Shown in pieces: positions 19,219 to 28,079 of a stretch of DNA of 64,000 bases. Location of the stretch: assembly GCA_023621995.1 (NCBI GenBank), contig JAMOAB010000169.1:45338-109337 (forward strand), in the 5' to 3' direction. A model generated the notes under the pieces. The model did no database searches. It was not told the DNA's origin and was given only the letters and a program-made list of their open reading frames with translations. Within the stretch, counting starts at the first letter, position 1; each line of letters begins with the position of its first letter. The stretch is from Bacillota bacterium. Lineage in GTDB: Bacteria > Bacillota > Clostridia > Caldicoprobacterales > Xylanivirgaceae. The position numbers and the translations under genes were made by a program.

Positions 19219-20400
19219 CTAAAATATAGCTTTATGTCTCTCTTTTATCCTGGTTATAACCTTTCTTTTATTGAGATTCTTCATAAAACTATCGTTATCT
19301 ATAGGCACTGGCTCTTTGTTGAATATAATATCATGGCCATCTGATATGGCAACTATATTGCCGTTCTTATCTGTCCTATATAGACATGCCCCTATACTCT
19401 TTATATTATCAAGAGTTACTTTATCTGGATGGCCATAAAAACTATGCCACCCAGTACTTAACACTGCGTGTTTTGGTGATACCGCCCTTAAAAATTGTAG
19501 ACTACTAGATGTACTACTACCATGATGGCCGACTTTGAGCACATCTGCCTCTAGGTCAAAACCCTTGAGTAACATCTCATATTCCGAGAGCTTTTCAGCG
19601 TCACCGGTAAATAGGAAAGAGCGGTAGCCAAATACCATTTTCATTACCACTGAATAATTATTTAATCGTGCATATTCGCTACTATTTGGTGCAAGTATCT
19701 GAAAATGAGCTCTACCAAGTTCATAACATCTACCTGGCACAGGAAGAATTATCTCTATTTTATCCTCTTCAATTATACGCATAACGTTTTTATAGTTATT
19801 CTTTGCATATTCAACGCATGGCATTATAATTCTATCTACATCAAATTCCCATAGTATATCAGCTAATCCTCCAATGTGATCGGGATGGGGGTGGGTTATG
19901 ACTATATAGTCAAATTTTTCAACACAACAATTTTTTAGGTATTTTACAATAGATCGACCATTCACCCTATAGCCAGCATCGATAAGCATAGAATGAACAC
20001 CCTGCTGTATTAATATGGAATCTCCCTGACCGATTCCCAAGAAATGGACTCTTAGTATCTCATCTAAGCCTTTTGCATTGTGAATAGATTCAAATTTACA
20101 TGCATCCCTCTCTATATGTTTGTTGAAAAATGAACGATATACACCATATCCACCTATGATCATGGCTGATAAAGATAGTATGAATACAATACTAGTTTTA
20201 TCAAATACTAATATGGATTTATTTAGTTTTAGAATATCTGCAAATGAAAAAACGGCAAAGGGAGCAGCCAAAAAGAACACTACCATTCCCCAACTATGTA
20301 TGCAAGAATAAATTATGAATATATAGTATATAGATGCTACTATCTTCTTCCATGATACTCCGCTGCGAAAGCCAGGAATATACAATTCCTTCACCCCCAT
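19219..20400 (-). CDS. ComEC-like metallo-beta-lactamase-fold hydrolase with N-terminal TM segments
   Basis: A 393-residue protein. About three hydrophobic segments (residues about 20-90) precede a metallo-beta-lactamase domain with the metal motif THPHPDHIGG (about 170-179), a DAGYRVNGRSIVKYL strand-loop, FTGDAEK and GHHGSSTSSS. The same domain ends the DNA-uptake channel ComEC, but the competence TM core is missing, so this is a short stand-alone relative likely to act as a nuclease or phosphodiesterase at the membrane. It ends 54 bases before addB and may share its transcript. No clear ribosome site precedes the ATG, so the exact start is uncertain. Confidence 0.78.
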   Translation of the reverse strand: MGVKELYIPGFRSGVSWKKIVASIYYIFIIYSCIHSWGMVVFFLAAPFAVFSFADILKLNKSILVFDKTSIVFILSLSAMIIGGYGVYRSFFNKHIERDACKFESIHNAKGLDEILRVHFLGIGQGDSILIQQGVHSMLIDAGYRVNGRSIVKYLKNCCVEKFDYIVITHPHPDHIGGLADILWEFDVDRIIMPCVEYAKNNYKNVMRIIEEDKIEIILPVPGRCYELGRAHFQILAPNSSEYARLNNYSVVMKMVFGYRSFLFTGDAEKLSEYEMLLKGFDLEADVLKVGHHGSSTSSSLQFLRAVSPKHAVLSTGWHSFYGHPDKVTLDNIKSIGACLYRTDKNGNIVAISDGHDIIFNKEPVPIDNDSFMKNLNKRKVITRIKERHKAIF

Positions 20401-20589
20401 TATATTTCACTGTATATAGTATACCATAAGTCAAATCCCAATTTGAAAAAAATTTTCTTCAGCATTTCAACACAGCCCAACTCTAATATGTATCATTGAC
20501 ATAGTACGTGTAACTCCTGCAAAAAAGTAATAATCATATAATATTGCAATTTATATCAAAAATATACAAGATATTCAGAAGCGTTTAAA

Positions 20590-20620
20590 ATAAAAAAACT
20601 CCTTGAAATCAAGGAGTTTT
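20590..20620 (-). terminator. Terminator of ssrA
   Basis: AAACTCCTTG (20596-20605) pairs with CAAGGAGTTT (20610-20619) around an AAAT loop. The stem is followed on the minus strand by TTTTATTTT. It lies 28 bases past the tmRNA 3-prime end. Confidence 0.88.
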
Positions 20621-20647
20621 TATTATATAAAAATTACAGTTTTTTTA

Positions 20648-20963
20648 TGGTGGAGGCGAGGGGAGTCGAACCCCTGTCCGAAGATATCTTGGCAAAAGCC
20701 TCTCCGAGTGCAGTTGCTGTTTTTTTGATTCGCCTCACATGGTCCTCAGCAACATAGGCAGGTTCGTTCCCCACAAGTTTGACATCCAGTCCCTAGAGTG
20801 TGGGCACTCCAGGGTGGACGTAGCTGGCTTTATTAAGCAGCAGCTAAAGCGTAACTTTCGTTATCTGCGTTTAAATTTAAGTTCCAGGTTGTTGACGCGG
20901 CCCCAGATCCGCGACTCGCTTCTCTTGCCTCGACTATCCCCGTCGAATCCCAAATACGCCCCC
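20648..20963 (-). ncRNA. ssrA: tmRNA (transfer-messenger RNA), encoded CCA
   Basis: The RNA of trans-translation, which rescues stalled ribosomes and tags the protein for degradation. The 5-prime GGGGGCG pairs over seven positions (one G-U) with CGCCUCC before an encoded ACCA, forming the tRNA-like acceptor, and the T-arm GGTTCGACTCC is present. The message segment reads GCA GAT AAC GAA AGT TAC GCT TTA GCT GCT GCT TAA, giving the tag ADNESYALAAA (resume codon inferred). It begins only 4 bases after the smpB stop codon, so it is presumably cut from a smpB-ssrA transcript. Length is about 316 bases. Confidence 0.95.
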
Positions 20964-20967
20964 ATAA

Positions 20968-21432
20968 TTACATTTTCTGCATCTCACGAAGAGATCTTTC
21001 AATCTCTCGTTCTGCATGACGTTTGGCAATGTCTGCCCTCTTGTCATGTAGCTTTTTCCCTCGTGCCACTGCAAGCTCCATCTTTACTAACCCCTTTTTA
21101 AAATAGAGCTTAAGAGGTACAAGGGTCAACCCTTTTTGCTGGGTATAGCCGATTAATCGATTAATCTCCCTTCTATTGAGTAGGAGTTTTCGGCTACGTA
21201 CAGGATCCACGTTGTATATATTGCCCTTTTCATAGGGACTTATATGCATATTATATACATAGACTTCTCCATTTTGTATAGCTGCATATGAATCCTTTAA
21301 ATTGACCTTACCTTGTCTTATGGATTTAACTTCGGTTCCTTTTAGTACTATACCTGCTTCATAGGTTTCCTCTATGAAGTAATCATGTCTTGCCTTTTTA
21401 TTCTGTGCTATTATTTTGATATCATCAGCCAT
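20968..21432 (-). CDS. smpB: SmpB, tmRNA-binding protein
   Basis: A 154-residue SmpB with family landmarks [35 protein letters not shown] and the basic tail [24 protein letters not shown]. SmpB binds the tRNA-like end of tmRNA and carries it into the A site, where its tail occupies the empty mRNA channel. The gene directly precedes ssrA, which starts 4 bases after its stop. Length and motifs are normal. Confidence 0.97.
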   Translation of the reverse strand: MADDIKIIAQNKKARHDYFIEETYEAGIVLKGTEVKSIRQGKVNLKDSYAAIQNGEVYVYNMHISPYEKGNIYNVDPVRSRKLLLNRREINRLIGYTQQKGLTLVPLKLYFKKGLVKMELAVARGKKLHDKRADIAKRHAEREIERSLREMQKM

Positions 21433-21634
21433 GTATACACCTACTTCGATAAAACAACCCTATCTGTATGCCTTTGCAACAAATAGGGTACTATTTATCT
21501 CATCTTCGCATTAATACTTTAACATAAATTTATTTTATTGTCAAGTCAAAGAAAAGCTAAATATAAATTCAATTTTGTTGAAGTAGAGATAGTTTGTGAT
21601 ACACTATAATCATAATACATAGGGAGGTTATATG

Positions 21635-22435
21635 ATGAATTTTTATATACTCACCGATTTAGAAGGCACCAGTGGTGTAGTGACCTTCGAAGAATGTTCA
21701 AGCAATAGCCCACTTTATAAAAGGGCAAAGCGCCTTGCAACCTTAGAAGTCAATGCTGCTATTGGGGGTATATTAGAGACCGGTGATCATAAAATCTTGA
21801 TACTGGATGGACATGGTAGTGGAGGTATAGAATTTGAGCTGCTCCACGAAAAAGCAAAGATAATTTTAGGAAGGCCCCTTGATATGATGTTTTACATAGA
21901 TTCACAACCCTTTGACGCTTGTATCATAATAGGTCAGCATGCTATGAAAAATGCTCCCAAGGCAAATCTGGACCATACTTTTAATAGTAAAACTGTCATA
22001 TCCCTTACCTTAAATGGACAACCTATTGGTGAAGCTGGGATAAACGCCCTTATGGCAGGGCTTTTTAATATTCCCACCATATTTTTAAGTGGCGACAAGG
22101 CTGCCTGCAAAGAAATAAGGCAGATAATACCCAATATCCATACCTGTGAAGTGAAGGAGGGCCTTACAACATCAAGTGCCATATGTCTATCTCCCAAAGC
22201 TGCACAAAATAAAATTAGAACTAGTGTAGCCAATGCTATAAGGAATATGGACGATATCAAACCCTACATAATCGATCCACCCTATGAAGCAGAATGGGTC
22301 TTTTCCAATCCTTCCAGCATTCTGCCTTATATAGATAAAGATTATTGTGAAGTTATAGACCAAAATAGAGTTAAAATATATTCAGATTGTCTTGATGATC
22401 TTCTCCGAAGTAAATTATGGGGACACAAAATATAA
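21635..22435 (+). CDS. M55 family D-aminopeptidase (DppA-like)
   Basis: A 266-residue zinc peptidase of the DppA family, which forms barrel-like decamers and releases N-terminal D-residues from peptides such as D-Ala-D-Ala. The opening LTDLEGTSG places Asp8 and Glu10 exactly where DppA has its metal ligands; DGHGSGG, IGQHAMK...LDHT and GEAGINAL supply the other conserved residues. Two ATGs are adjacent; the second (21635) has better spacing from GGGAGG. It is a single-gene unit on the plus strand with its own terminator. A role in cell-wall peptide recycling is inferred. Confidence 0.88.
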   Translation: MNFYILTDLEGTSGVVTFEECSSNSPLYKRAKRLATLEVNAAIGGILETGDHKILILDGHGSGGIEFELLHEKAKIILGRPLDMMFYIDSQPFDACIIIGQHAMKNAPKANLDHTFNSKTVISLTLNGQPIGEAGINALMAGLFNIPTIFLSGDKAACKEIRQIIPNIHTCEVKEGLTTSSAICLSPKAAQNKIRTSVANAIRNMDDIKPYIIDPPYEAEWVFSNPSSILPYIDKDYCEVIDQNRVKIYSDCLDDLLRSKLWGHKI

Positions 22436-22460
22436 AAAGATAGATATATCTATCTTTTTA
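22434..22460. terminator. Terminator of the M55 peptidase gene
   Basis: A 26-base perfect palindrome (22434-22459), AAAAAGATAGATA and its inverse, begins inside the stop codon and ends in five T residues. It can work in both directions. Confidence 0.8.
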
Positions 22461-22560
22461 TATTTTTCTAGTATAGAATGTTCATACTGAACAATATAGC
22501 TTCGACAAAGCATATCTAAAAGCCAATCACTTAAATTTGCCCATTAAATAATGAATTTAA

Positions 22561-23196
22561 TTAGCAGTCTTTTTTGCATATGTATGCAAGAACCATATCC
22601 GTTACATGCTGGATTCTCTTATCAAGGCTGGGACCATCGTCTAAATCAGCCGATAATAATTTTGATAATGTGTATCTATTAGAAAAATATGAAAATGTAA
22701 AAGTCAAAATAGAGAGTATAAGCTGATCCTCATCTATATCTTCTCTAAATACTCCTTTCTCTTTACCCATTTCCATTACTTCCTTTAACATAATAAAAGT
22801 AGGACTTTTTATATCGGTAAAGTCGATGTCTTCAACATATTTACCATGGTTTAAGTTCTCCCAAAGAATGAGTTTTACATAAGTTGGATTATCTCTCAAA
22901 AATTCAAACTCTAGACGTATAATCCTTCTTATAGCCTCTGTACACTCTAGATCTTCTGAAAGAACTATTACCTCTCGCTCTCCTAAACGCCTATATGCTT
23001 CCTCCAAAACTGTCTTATACAGCTCTTCTTTGTTACCAAAGTATTCATATATCATTCGCTTATTTATATTTGCACGGGCAGCAATCTCATCTATTCGAGC
23101 ACCATATATGCCCTTATCTGCAAATTCATACTCTGCTGCCTTGAGTATATTTGCCTTCGTCTTTTCCGCGTCCCTCTGCCGTCTGTACTGAGCCAT
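22561..23196 (-). CDS. TetR/AcrR-family transcriptional regulator
   Basis: A 211-residue repressor-type protein. The N-terminal helix-turn-helix is at about residues 13-58 (KANILKAAEYEFADKG, IDEIAARANINKRMIYEYFG, NKEELY). The C-terminal ligand domain is the helical type with a LRDNPTYVKLILWENL segment, found in many RutR/YsiA-like members. The start has an AAGGTGGA site. No clear target is adjacent; the gene is followed by the M55 peptidase in convergent orientation. The ligand is unknown. Confidence 0.9.
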   Translation of the reverse strand: MAQYRRQRDAEKTKANILKAAEYEFADKGIYGARIDEIAARANINKRMIYEYFGNKEELYKTVLEEAYRRLGEREVIVLSEDLECTEAIRRIIRLEFEFLRDNPTYVKLILWENLNHGKYVEDIDFTDIKSPTFIMLKEVMEMGKEKGVFREDIDEDQLILSILTFTFSYFSNRYTLSKLLSADLDDGPSLDKRIQHVTDMVLAYICKKDC

Positions 23197-23401
23197 ATTT
23201 CCACCTTCTATATAATTAGTTGTTTAAGTCCAATACTAAAAATATTGTTCTAATAACTTTGGATAATTTCATAGAAACTTCAATTCATTAATTGATTTTA
23301 TACTGATACAGATTATCCATATATCTTACAAAGTAACTACTTGGTTATATTTTCATTATACTTTTAGTTAAACTGTAAGTCAAGAAAATTGGTGCTCTAT
23401 A

Positions 23402-24154
23402 TCAGAGTTTTACAAGTCTACATACATTCTCTACCATATGCCTATCTACTATTTGATAAACACCTTCTTTAGGTAACCTAGATGTTGCAAAGTTTACGGA
23501 GGCATTATGCCTAGTAGAATAGTCAGGTACATCCTTTAAAGGACCCATATGTATCTGGGTACATCCTGTCTCTCTACAGATTTCAGATACATTATGATCT
23601 CTCACTCCTCCACCAACTAATATCTCTATACGATTTTCCGAATGTTTGATTAATCTCTTCAGTGTAGGTATACCATCATAGGCTGTTCTTCCCTGTCCAC
23701 TTGTCAAAATTCTATCAAATCCTAAGTCTATTATCTGATCTAAAGCTTCCATAGGGCAAGGTGTTACATCAAAAGCTCTATGAAATACTATCTCCTTACC
23801 TTCACATCTCTTCATCAACCGTCTACATTGATTGGTATCAACAGTCCCATCTTCTGTCAAAATGCCAAACACAATTCCATCAGCACCTAGCTCAATTGCA
23901 ATGTCTATATCTCTCTCCATAGTATATATCTCTTCTTCAGTATAGCAAAAACCACCTCCCCTTGGTCTTATCATAACCATTACAGGAATAGAAGTCCTTT
24001 TCTTTACTTCTGCAATAGTTCCAGCAGATGGAGTAAACCCTCCCAATGATAATGACGAATTTAACTCAACTCTATCTGCACCACCTTTTTCTGCCTCTAT
24101 AACATCTAATAGTGAACCACAACATATTTCAACTAGTATATCCTTATTTGTCAT
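23402..24154 (-). CDS. cutC: CutC family protein
   Basis: A 250-residue TIM-barrel protein of the CutC family. Landmarks are LVEICCGSLLDVIEAEKGGADRVEL-type opening (ICCGS, GADRVELNS), VMIRPRGGGFCY, HRAFD and LTSGQ, then LVGGGVR. CutC was named from copper sensitivity in Escherichia coli, but its biochemical function is not settled. It is a single gene without obvious partners. The family assignment is firm, the role is not. Confidence 0.92.
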   Translation of the reverse strand: MTNKDILVEICCGSLLDVIEAEKGGADRVELNSSLSLGGFTPSAGTIAEVKKRTSIPVMVMIRPRGGGFCYTEEEIYTMERDIDIAIELGADGIVFGILTEDGTVDTNQCRRLMKRCEGKEIVFHRAFDVTPCPMEALDQIIDLGFDRILTSGQGRTAYDGIPTLKRLIKHSENRIEILVGGGVRDHNVSEICRETGCTQIHMGPLKDVPDYSTRHNASVNFATSRLPKEGVYQIVDRHMVENVCRLVKL

Positions 24155-24331
24155 GCTACCATCCCTTCTTAAATATTTCTAACTATATACTAAGTTTTTA
24201 TCCGTTACAATGAACAGTTAGGTTGAAGTCTAAAAGCATAAATTTTTATGAGATCAATTTACTTTATTGACAATTCTATTTTCAGTTTTATATCATCCGT
24301 TCATACAAAATATTATATAATCAGTTAGCCA

Positions 24332-25597
24332 TTAGGACAAGCTTTCCTTTATTTTCTCATACAACTCCTTTGCCTTAGTCTGTGCGATAGCTGTTTTGTC
24401 ATATATATATCCATAATTCCATTTTAAGATAGACATTATTTCGCCATCTATTCCTCCGTTCTTTACCATACCTTCCATGATATTAATAACTTGTCTCTTA
24501 GAGAGTCGCTCTTTGTAAGGTCTCTCCTCTATTAGAGCAACAAATATGTCAGACACTGCTACTATTCGGGATCCTAGTGGCAATTGTTTAGCATTAAGAT
24601 GAAAAGGATAGCCACTACCATCTAACCGTTCATGATGATATGAACTCCATCTATTTATCTCTTCTAGTCCATTCACTGTGTTTAAAGCTACATAGGTATA
24701 ATATACATGAGTTTTCATTATGTTATATTCATGGGAAGTTAATCGTCCATTCTTCTCCAATATCTCTGAGGGAATGGCAAGCTTGCCAAGATCATGGAGA
24801 TATCCTGCCGCTTTAATGCCCTTCCTGTCATCTTCATCCATTCTCATATATAGTGCAATGTTTTCAGCACATTGGGCCACTCCTGCTGAATGGGTGGCAG
24901 TAAATGAACTTCTAAAATCAATTATAGCAGAGAAAAGTTTCGATAGTTGAACAAGATCATCCATATGAAATAGGTATACATGTGGTTGGATAAATTCATC
25001 TATAATATCCGATAGATTCTGCGACACAAGATTAAACCAAAAATATTCTTTGCTAGCTATATCTTTAAATATTTCAACTAGCCCCGGCACAAATAATCTT
25101 CCCTTATTTTTGTCTATAATTGACACTATACTATCTACCTGTCCTAGTATTTCTCTATCTCTATCTATAAGCACAGATACTCTATCAGCAAGATGTATTA
25201 TATGACTAAAGAAGGGAACTTTAAATCCCCTGTAAACATACCCCTCACCATAATTCCAATATGTATGATGACCCCTTATAATATCAGCAATATCGGAAAA
25301 GGGTTCATATAGTTTTATTAAATTATATCCCACTTCTGTATGGTGATCAGGATTTATAAAATCGAATTTTAAGGACTCAAGTTTCTCCTCCATTGAAAAC
25401 GCACCTATATCATGTAAAGATGCAGCTATCAATAACTCAGCAAGCGCTCCATTATTATAACCTAGTTGTTCTCCTATCTCTAAAGATATATAGGCTACCT
25501 GTGTATGATGATTATTTAAACTGGGATATGCAAGGTCTACCGTACTAGATAGGCACATTACCAAATCTGCTATATCTATTTCTAATTGCCTTTTCAT
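24332..25597 (-). CDS. Tandem HD / HD-GYP domain protein (likely cyclic-di-GMP phosphodiesterase)
   Basis: A 421-residue cytoplasmic protein with two HD-type halves. The first (about residues 30-130) has HHTQVAYISLEIG, SLHDIGAFS and RGHHTYW. The second (about 230-400) is a full HD-GYP domain with THSAGVAQCAENIA, YLHDLGKLAIP and HHERLDGSGYP. HD-GYP enzymes hydrolyse c-di-GMP to GMP or pGpG using a metal centre. The ATG at 25597 overlaps the stop of the upstream PocR-PAS-GGDEF-EAL gene (ATGA) and has a GGAGAG site, so both proteins are made together. The first HD half lacks the GYP part and may be sensory or use another substrate. Confidence 0.88.
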   Translation of the reverse strand: MKRQLEIDIADLVMCLSSTVDLAYPSLNNHHTQVAYISLEIGEQLGYNNGALAELLIAASLHDIGAFSMEEKLESLKFDFINPDHHTEVGYNLIKLYEPFSDIADIIRGHHTYWNYGEGYVYRGFKVPFFSHIIHLADRVSVLIDRDREILGQVDSIVSIIDKNKGRLFVPGLVEIFKDIASKEYFWFNLVSQNLSDIIDEFIQPHVYLFHMDDLVQLSKLFSAIIDFRSSFTATHSAGVAQCAENIALYMRMDEDDRKGIKAAGYLHDLGKLAIPSEILEKNGRLTSHEYNIMKTHVYYTYVALNTVNGLEEINRWSSYHHERLDGSGYPFHLNAKQLPLGSRIVAVSDIFVALIEERPYKERLSKRQVINIMEGMVKNGGIDGEIMSILKWNYGYIYDKTAIAQTKAKELYEKIKESLS

Positions 25598-27957
25598 AAT
25601 ATCTCTCCACAATATCCCATATCAACATCTTTCAACAGTTGTTCCATCTCATAGGCAGGCAGGGGTTTACTAAATATAAATCCTTGAATCCTATGACAAC
25701 CTTGATCTAATAAATTTGTAAGTTGTTCCATTGTCTCGACTCCCTCAGCTACTATCCTTTTATTAAGTCTCTCTGCTATGAATATTATACCTTCCACCAG
25801 TCTATGCTCCTTATCTATATTCTCTATAAAACTTTTATCAATTTTGATTGTCTTCACTGGCAATCTCCTCAAATAGTTAAGCGAGGAATAACCAGTGCCA
25901 AAATCGTCTAGTGCAAACTGAACCCCCATCTTTTCTATTCTCTCCATTATTTCCTTACTTTGATCTAGGGATTCCATAACCGCAGTCTCTGTTATCTCCA
26001 ATGTAAGATACTGGGGATCAATACCTGTGTCTATCAATATTCTCTCTATAATATCTGCAAAGCAGCTATGTTTAAGTTGGATAGGTGATACATTTACTGA
26101 AACACATATATTGCCATACCCCATATCGTGCCATAGCTTAACTTGTCTACATGCCTCTTTCAATACCCATTCGCCTATTGGTATTATAAGACCTGTTTTT
26201 TCGCTGATCTCTATAAACTCGTTAGGGTATAAAAGTCCTTTGGTAGGATGTTCCCATCTGAGGAGGGCTTCTATACATTCAATAGAGCCTTGCTTAAGAT
26301 CTATCTGGGGTTGATAGTGAAGTACAAGTTCACCTCTATCTATTGCACCCCGTAATTGTTTTTCAATATCTATATTCCTGAGCAGAATCTCTTCCATATG
26401 TCTATTGAAAATTCGATATGTATTTTTACCCATTTCCTTTGCCCTATACATGGCTATGTCTACATTTTTTAGAATCTCCTGAGTATTACATCCATGAATA
26501 GGATATATAGCTATGCCGATACTAGTGGTAACATAGAGTTCATGATCTTCAATATACCAAGGATTTTTAAATATTTCTATTATATCTTCTGCTCTTCTAG
26601 TCACTTGACTTATGTCTGATACATCTGTCTGCAATATAGAAAATTCATCGCCGCCAAATCTGGCTAACATCTCGTTCCTATTTATATACTCCTTTAAACT
26701 TGTTGCAACTTCTTTCAAGAGCATATCACCAATTGAATGACCTAAGCTGTCGTTTATCTCCTTAAAATTATCTAAATCAAGCAATATAACCGCGCCTGTT
26801 ACTGTATTTTCATTCTCTATTCTAAGAAGGTCTTCCTCGAGTTTGTCTAGAAACAGAGTCCTATTGGGCAAATCTGTGAGACTATCATAGTATGCCATCT
26901 TCCTGATTTTTGAGTATGCATCTTTAATCGCTGTTATATCAGTTATTGAACCTGCTATCTTGAATGGCTTTTTATCTTCACCGTACAAAAGCTTACCTCT
27001 ACTATATACCCACTTATATACACCATTATAGCATTTAACACGATATTCACTACTATAATACTGAGTCTCATTATTTAGATGTAGCTTTATATCCCACATA
27101 GCCTTGTCTATATCATCTGGATGAACAAATTTTTCAATAAACTTAAAAAAATCAATCCCCTCTGGCAAAGGAATACCTATAATGTCATTCCAGCGCTCTG
27201 ACACTGTAAGATAACTAGTATCTAAATTCCATTCCCATATAATGTCATTAGCTCCCTCTATAGCCAATCTGTATCTTTGTTCACTCTCTAAAATCTGTTT
27301 TTGCCTTTTCTCTAACTCATTATATTGGCTACGAAGCTCTTCTTCCATAGCATTCAATTCCTCATATGTAGCAGTGAGCTCCTCATGACTATGTACAAGT
27401 TTCTCATAATTTTCAGTGGCTAAGCGCTTTTCCTCTAATAGTTCCTTTTTAGAAATACTTATCTGGGAAAATAGATGGGCTAAGTCGGATAGGTATTCCA
27501 TTATATTGTCTAATTCTTCCTTAGTGACTATGGGTATATCAAGAAGGGCTTCAATATATGAATCTACATCAAAGCCCAAACTTTTAGCCTGTCCTATAAA
27601 AAAATCCATGTCCGGTTCTTCAAGAAAAAATTGAGTGTTATATATACTGGCTATCCATTTATCACCCACAAAAATTGGAGCCATAGCATGGTATATACCA
27701 TTTTCACACATATATAATATGTATTTATCGCCTTTATCTATGTTTTCAATATCAACCTTTCTACTACTTATACATCTTTCCAATGAAATAGGGTGATTCC
27801 TATGATATATATTACATATCCCTTCCCACTTAGTATGGGTCAATATAGTACCATCTATATCGATTATACCGGCTGCAATGCTAGTAGCAGCATATAAACT
27901 GTCAAACAACCTCTGTATTTGATTGATATCAACTAAATCCCCAAATCTATATGGCAT
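25594..27957 (-). CDS. PocR-PAS-GGDEF-EAL sensor protein for cyclic-di-GMP
   Basis: A 787-residue soluble signalling protein. Residues about 8-165 are a PocR-type ligand domain (IDIDGTILT, CISSRK, YHAMAPIFVG). A coiled coil at about 168-225 joins a PAS domain (226-345). The GGDEF cyclase domain has RFGGDEF with GGDEF at 435-439; no RxxD inhibitory site precedes it (RNEM instead). The EAL domain has EALLRW at 563-568, DDFGTGYSSL, KIDKSFI and AEGVET, so it looks catalytically complete. It may make or destroy c-di-GMP depending on its ligand. The HD-GYP gene follows with an ATGA overlap. Confidence 0.92.
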   Translation of the reverse strand: MPYRFGDLVDINQIQRLFDSLYAATSIAAGIIDIDGTILTHTKWEGICNIYHRNHPISLERCISSRKVDIENIDKGDKYILYMCENGIYHAMAPIFVGDKWIASIYNTQFFLEEPDMDFFIGQAKSLGFDVDSYIEALLDIPIVTKEELDNIMEYLSDLAHLFSQISISKKELLEEKRLATENYEKLVHSHEELTATYEELNAMEEELRSQYNELEKRQKQILESEQRYRLAIEGANDIIWEWNLDTSYLTVSERWNDIIGIPLPEGIDFFKFIEKFVHPDDIDKAMWDIKLHLNNETQYYSSEYRVKCYNGVYKWVYSRGKLLYGEDKKPFKIAGSITDITAIKDAYSKIRKMAYYDSLTDLPNRTLFLDKLEEDLLRIENENTVTGAVILLDLDNFKEINDSLGHSIGDMLLKEVATSLKEYINRNEMLARFGGDEFSILQTDVSDISQVTRRAEDIIEIFKNPWYIEDHELYVTTSIGIAIYPIHGCNTQEILKNVDIAMYRAKEMGKNTYRIFNRHMEEILLRNIDIEKQLRGAIDRGELVLHYQPQIDLKQGSIECIEALLRWEHPTKGLLYPNEFIEISEKTGLIIPIGEWVLKEACRQVKLWHDMGYGNICVSVNVSPIQLKHSCFADIIERILIDTGIDPQYLTLEITETAVMESLDQSKEIMERIEKMGVQFALDDFGTGYSSLNYLRRLPVKTIKIDKSFIENIDKEHRLVEGIIFIAERLNKRIVAEGVETMEQLTNLLDQGCHRIQGFIFSKPLPAYEMEQLLKDVDMGYCGEIL

Positions 27958-28030
27958 AAGGAATCACTCTCCAACGATAGTAAAACATATCCTTGTTAAG
28001 ATATATAACCTAGAGAATGACAAATAAAAC

Positions 28031-28075
28031 AAAAAAGATGCATCTATGCAATTACAACCAATAGATGCATCTTTT
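28031..28075 (-). terminator. Terminator of the ABC exporter gene
   Basis: AAAAGATGCATCTAT (28033-28047) pairs over 15 bases with ATAGATGCATCTTTT (28061-28075). It is followed on the minus strand by TTTTTGTTTTATTTG and stands directly past the stop codon. Confidence 0.88.
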
Positions 28076-28079
28076 CATA

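Noticed and set aside
20739..21101. 120-codon plus-strand frame
   Set aside because: It is antisense to tmRNA and the end of smpB, whose assignments are certain.
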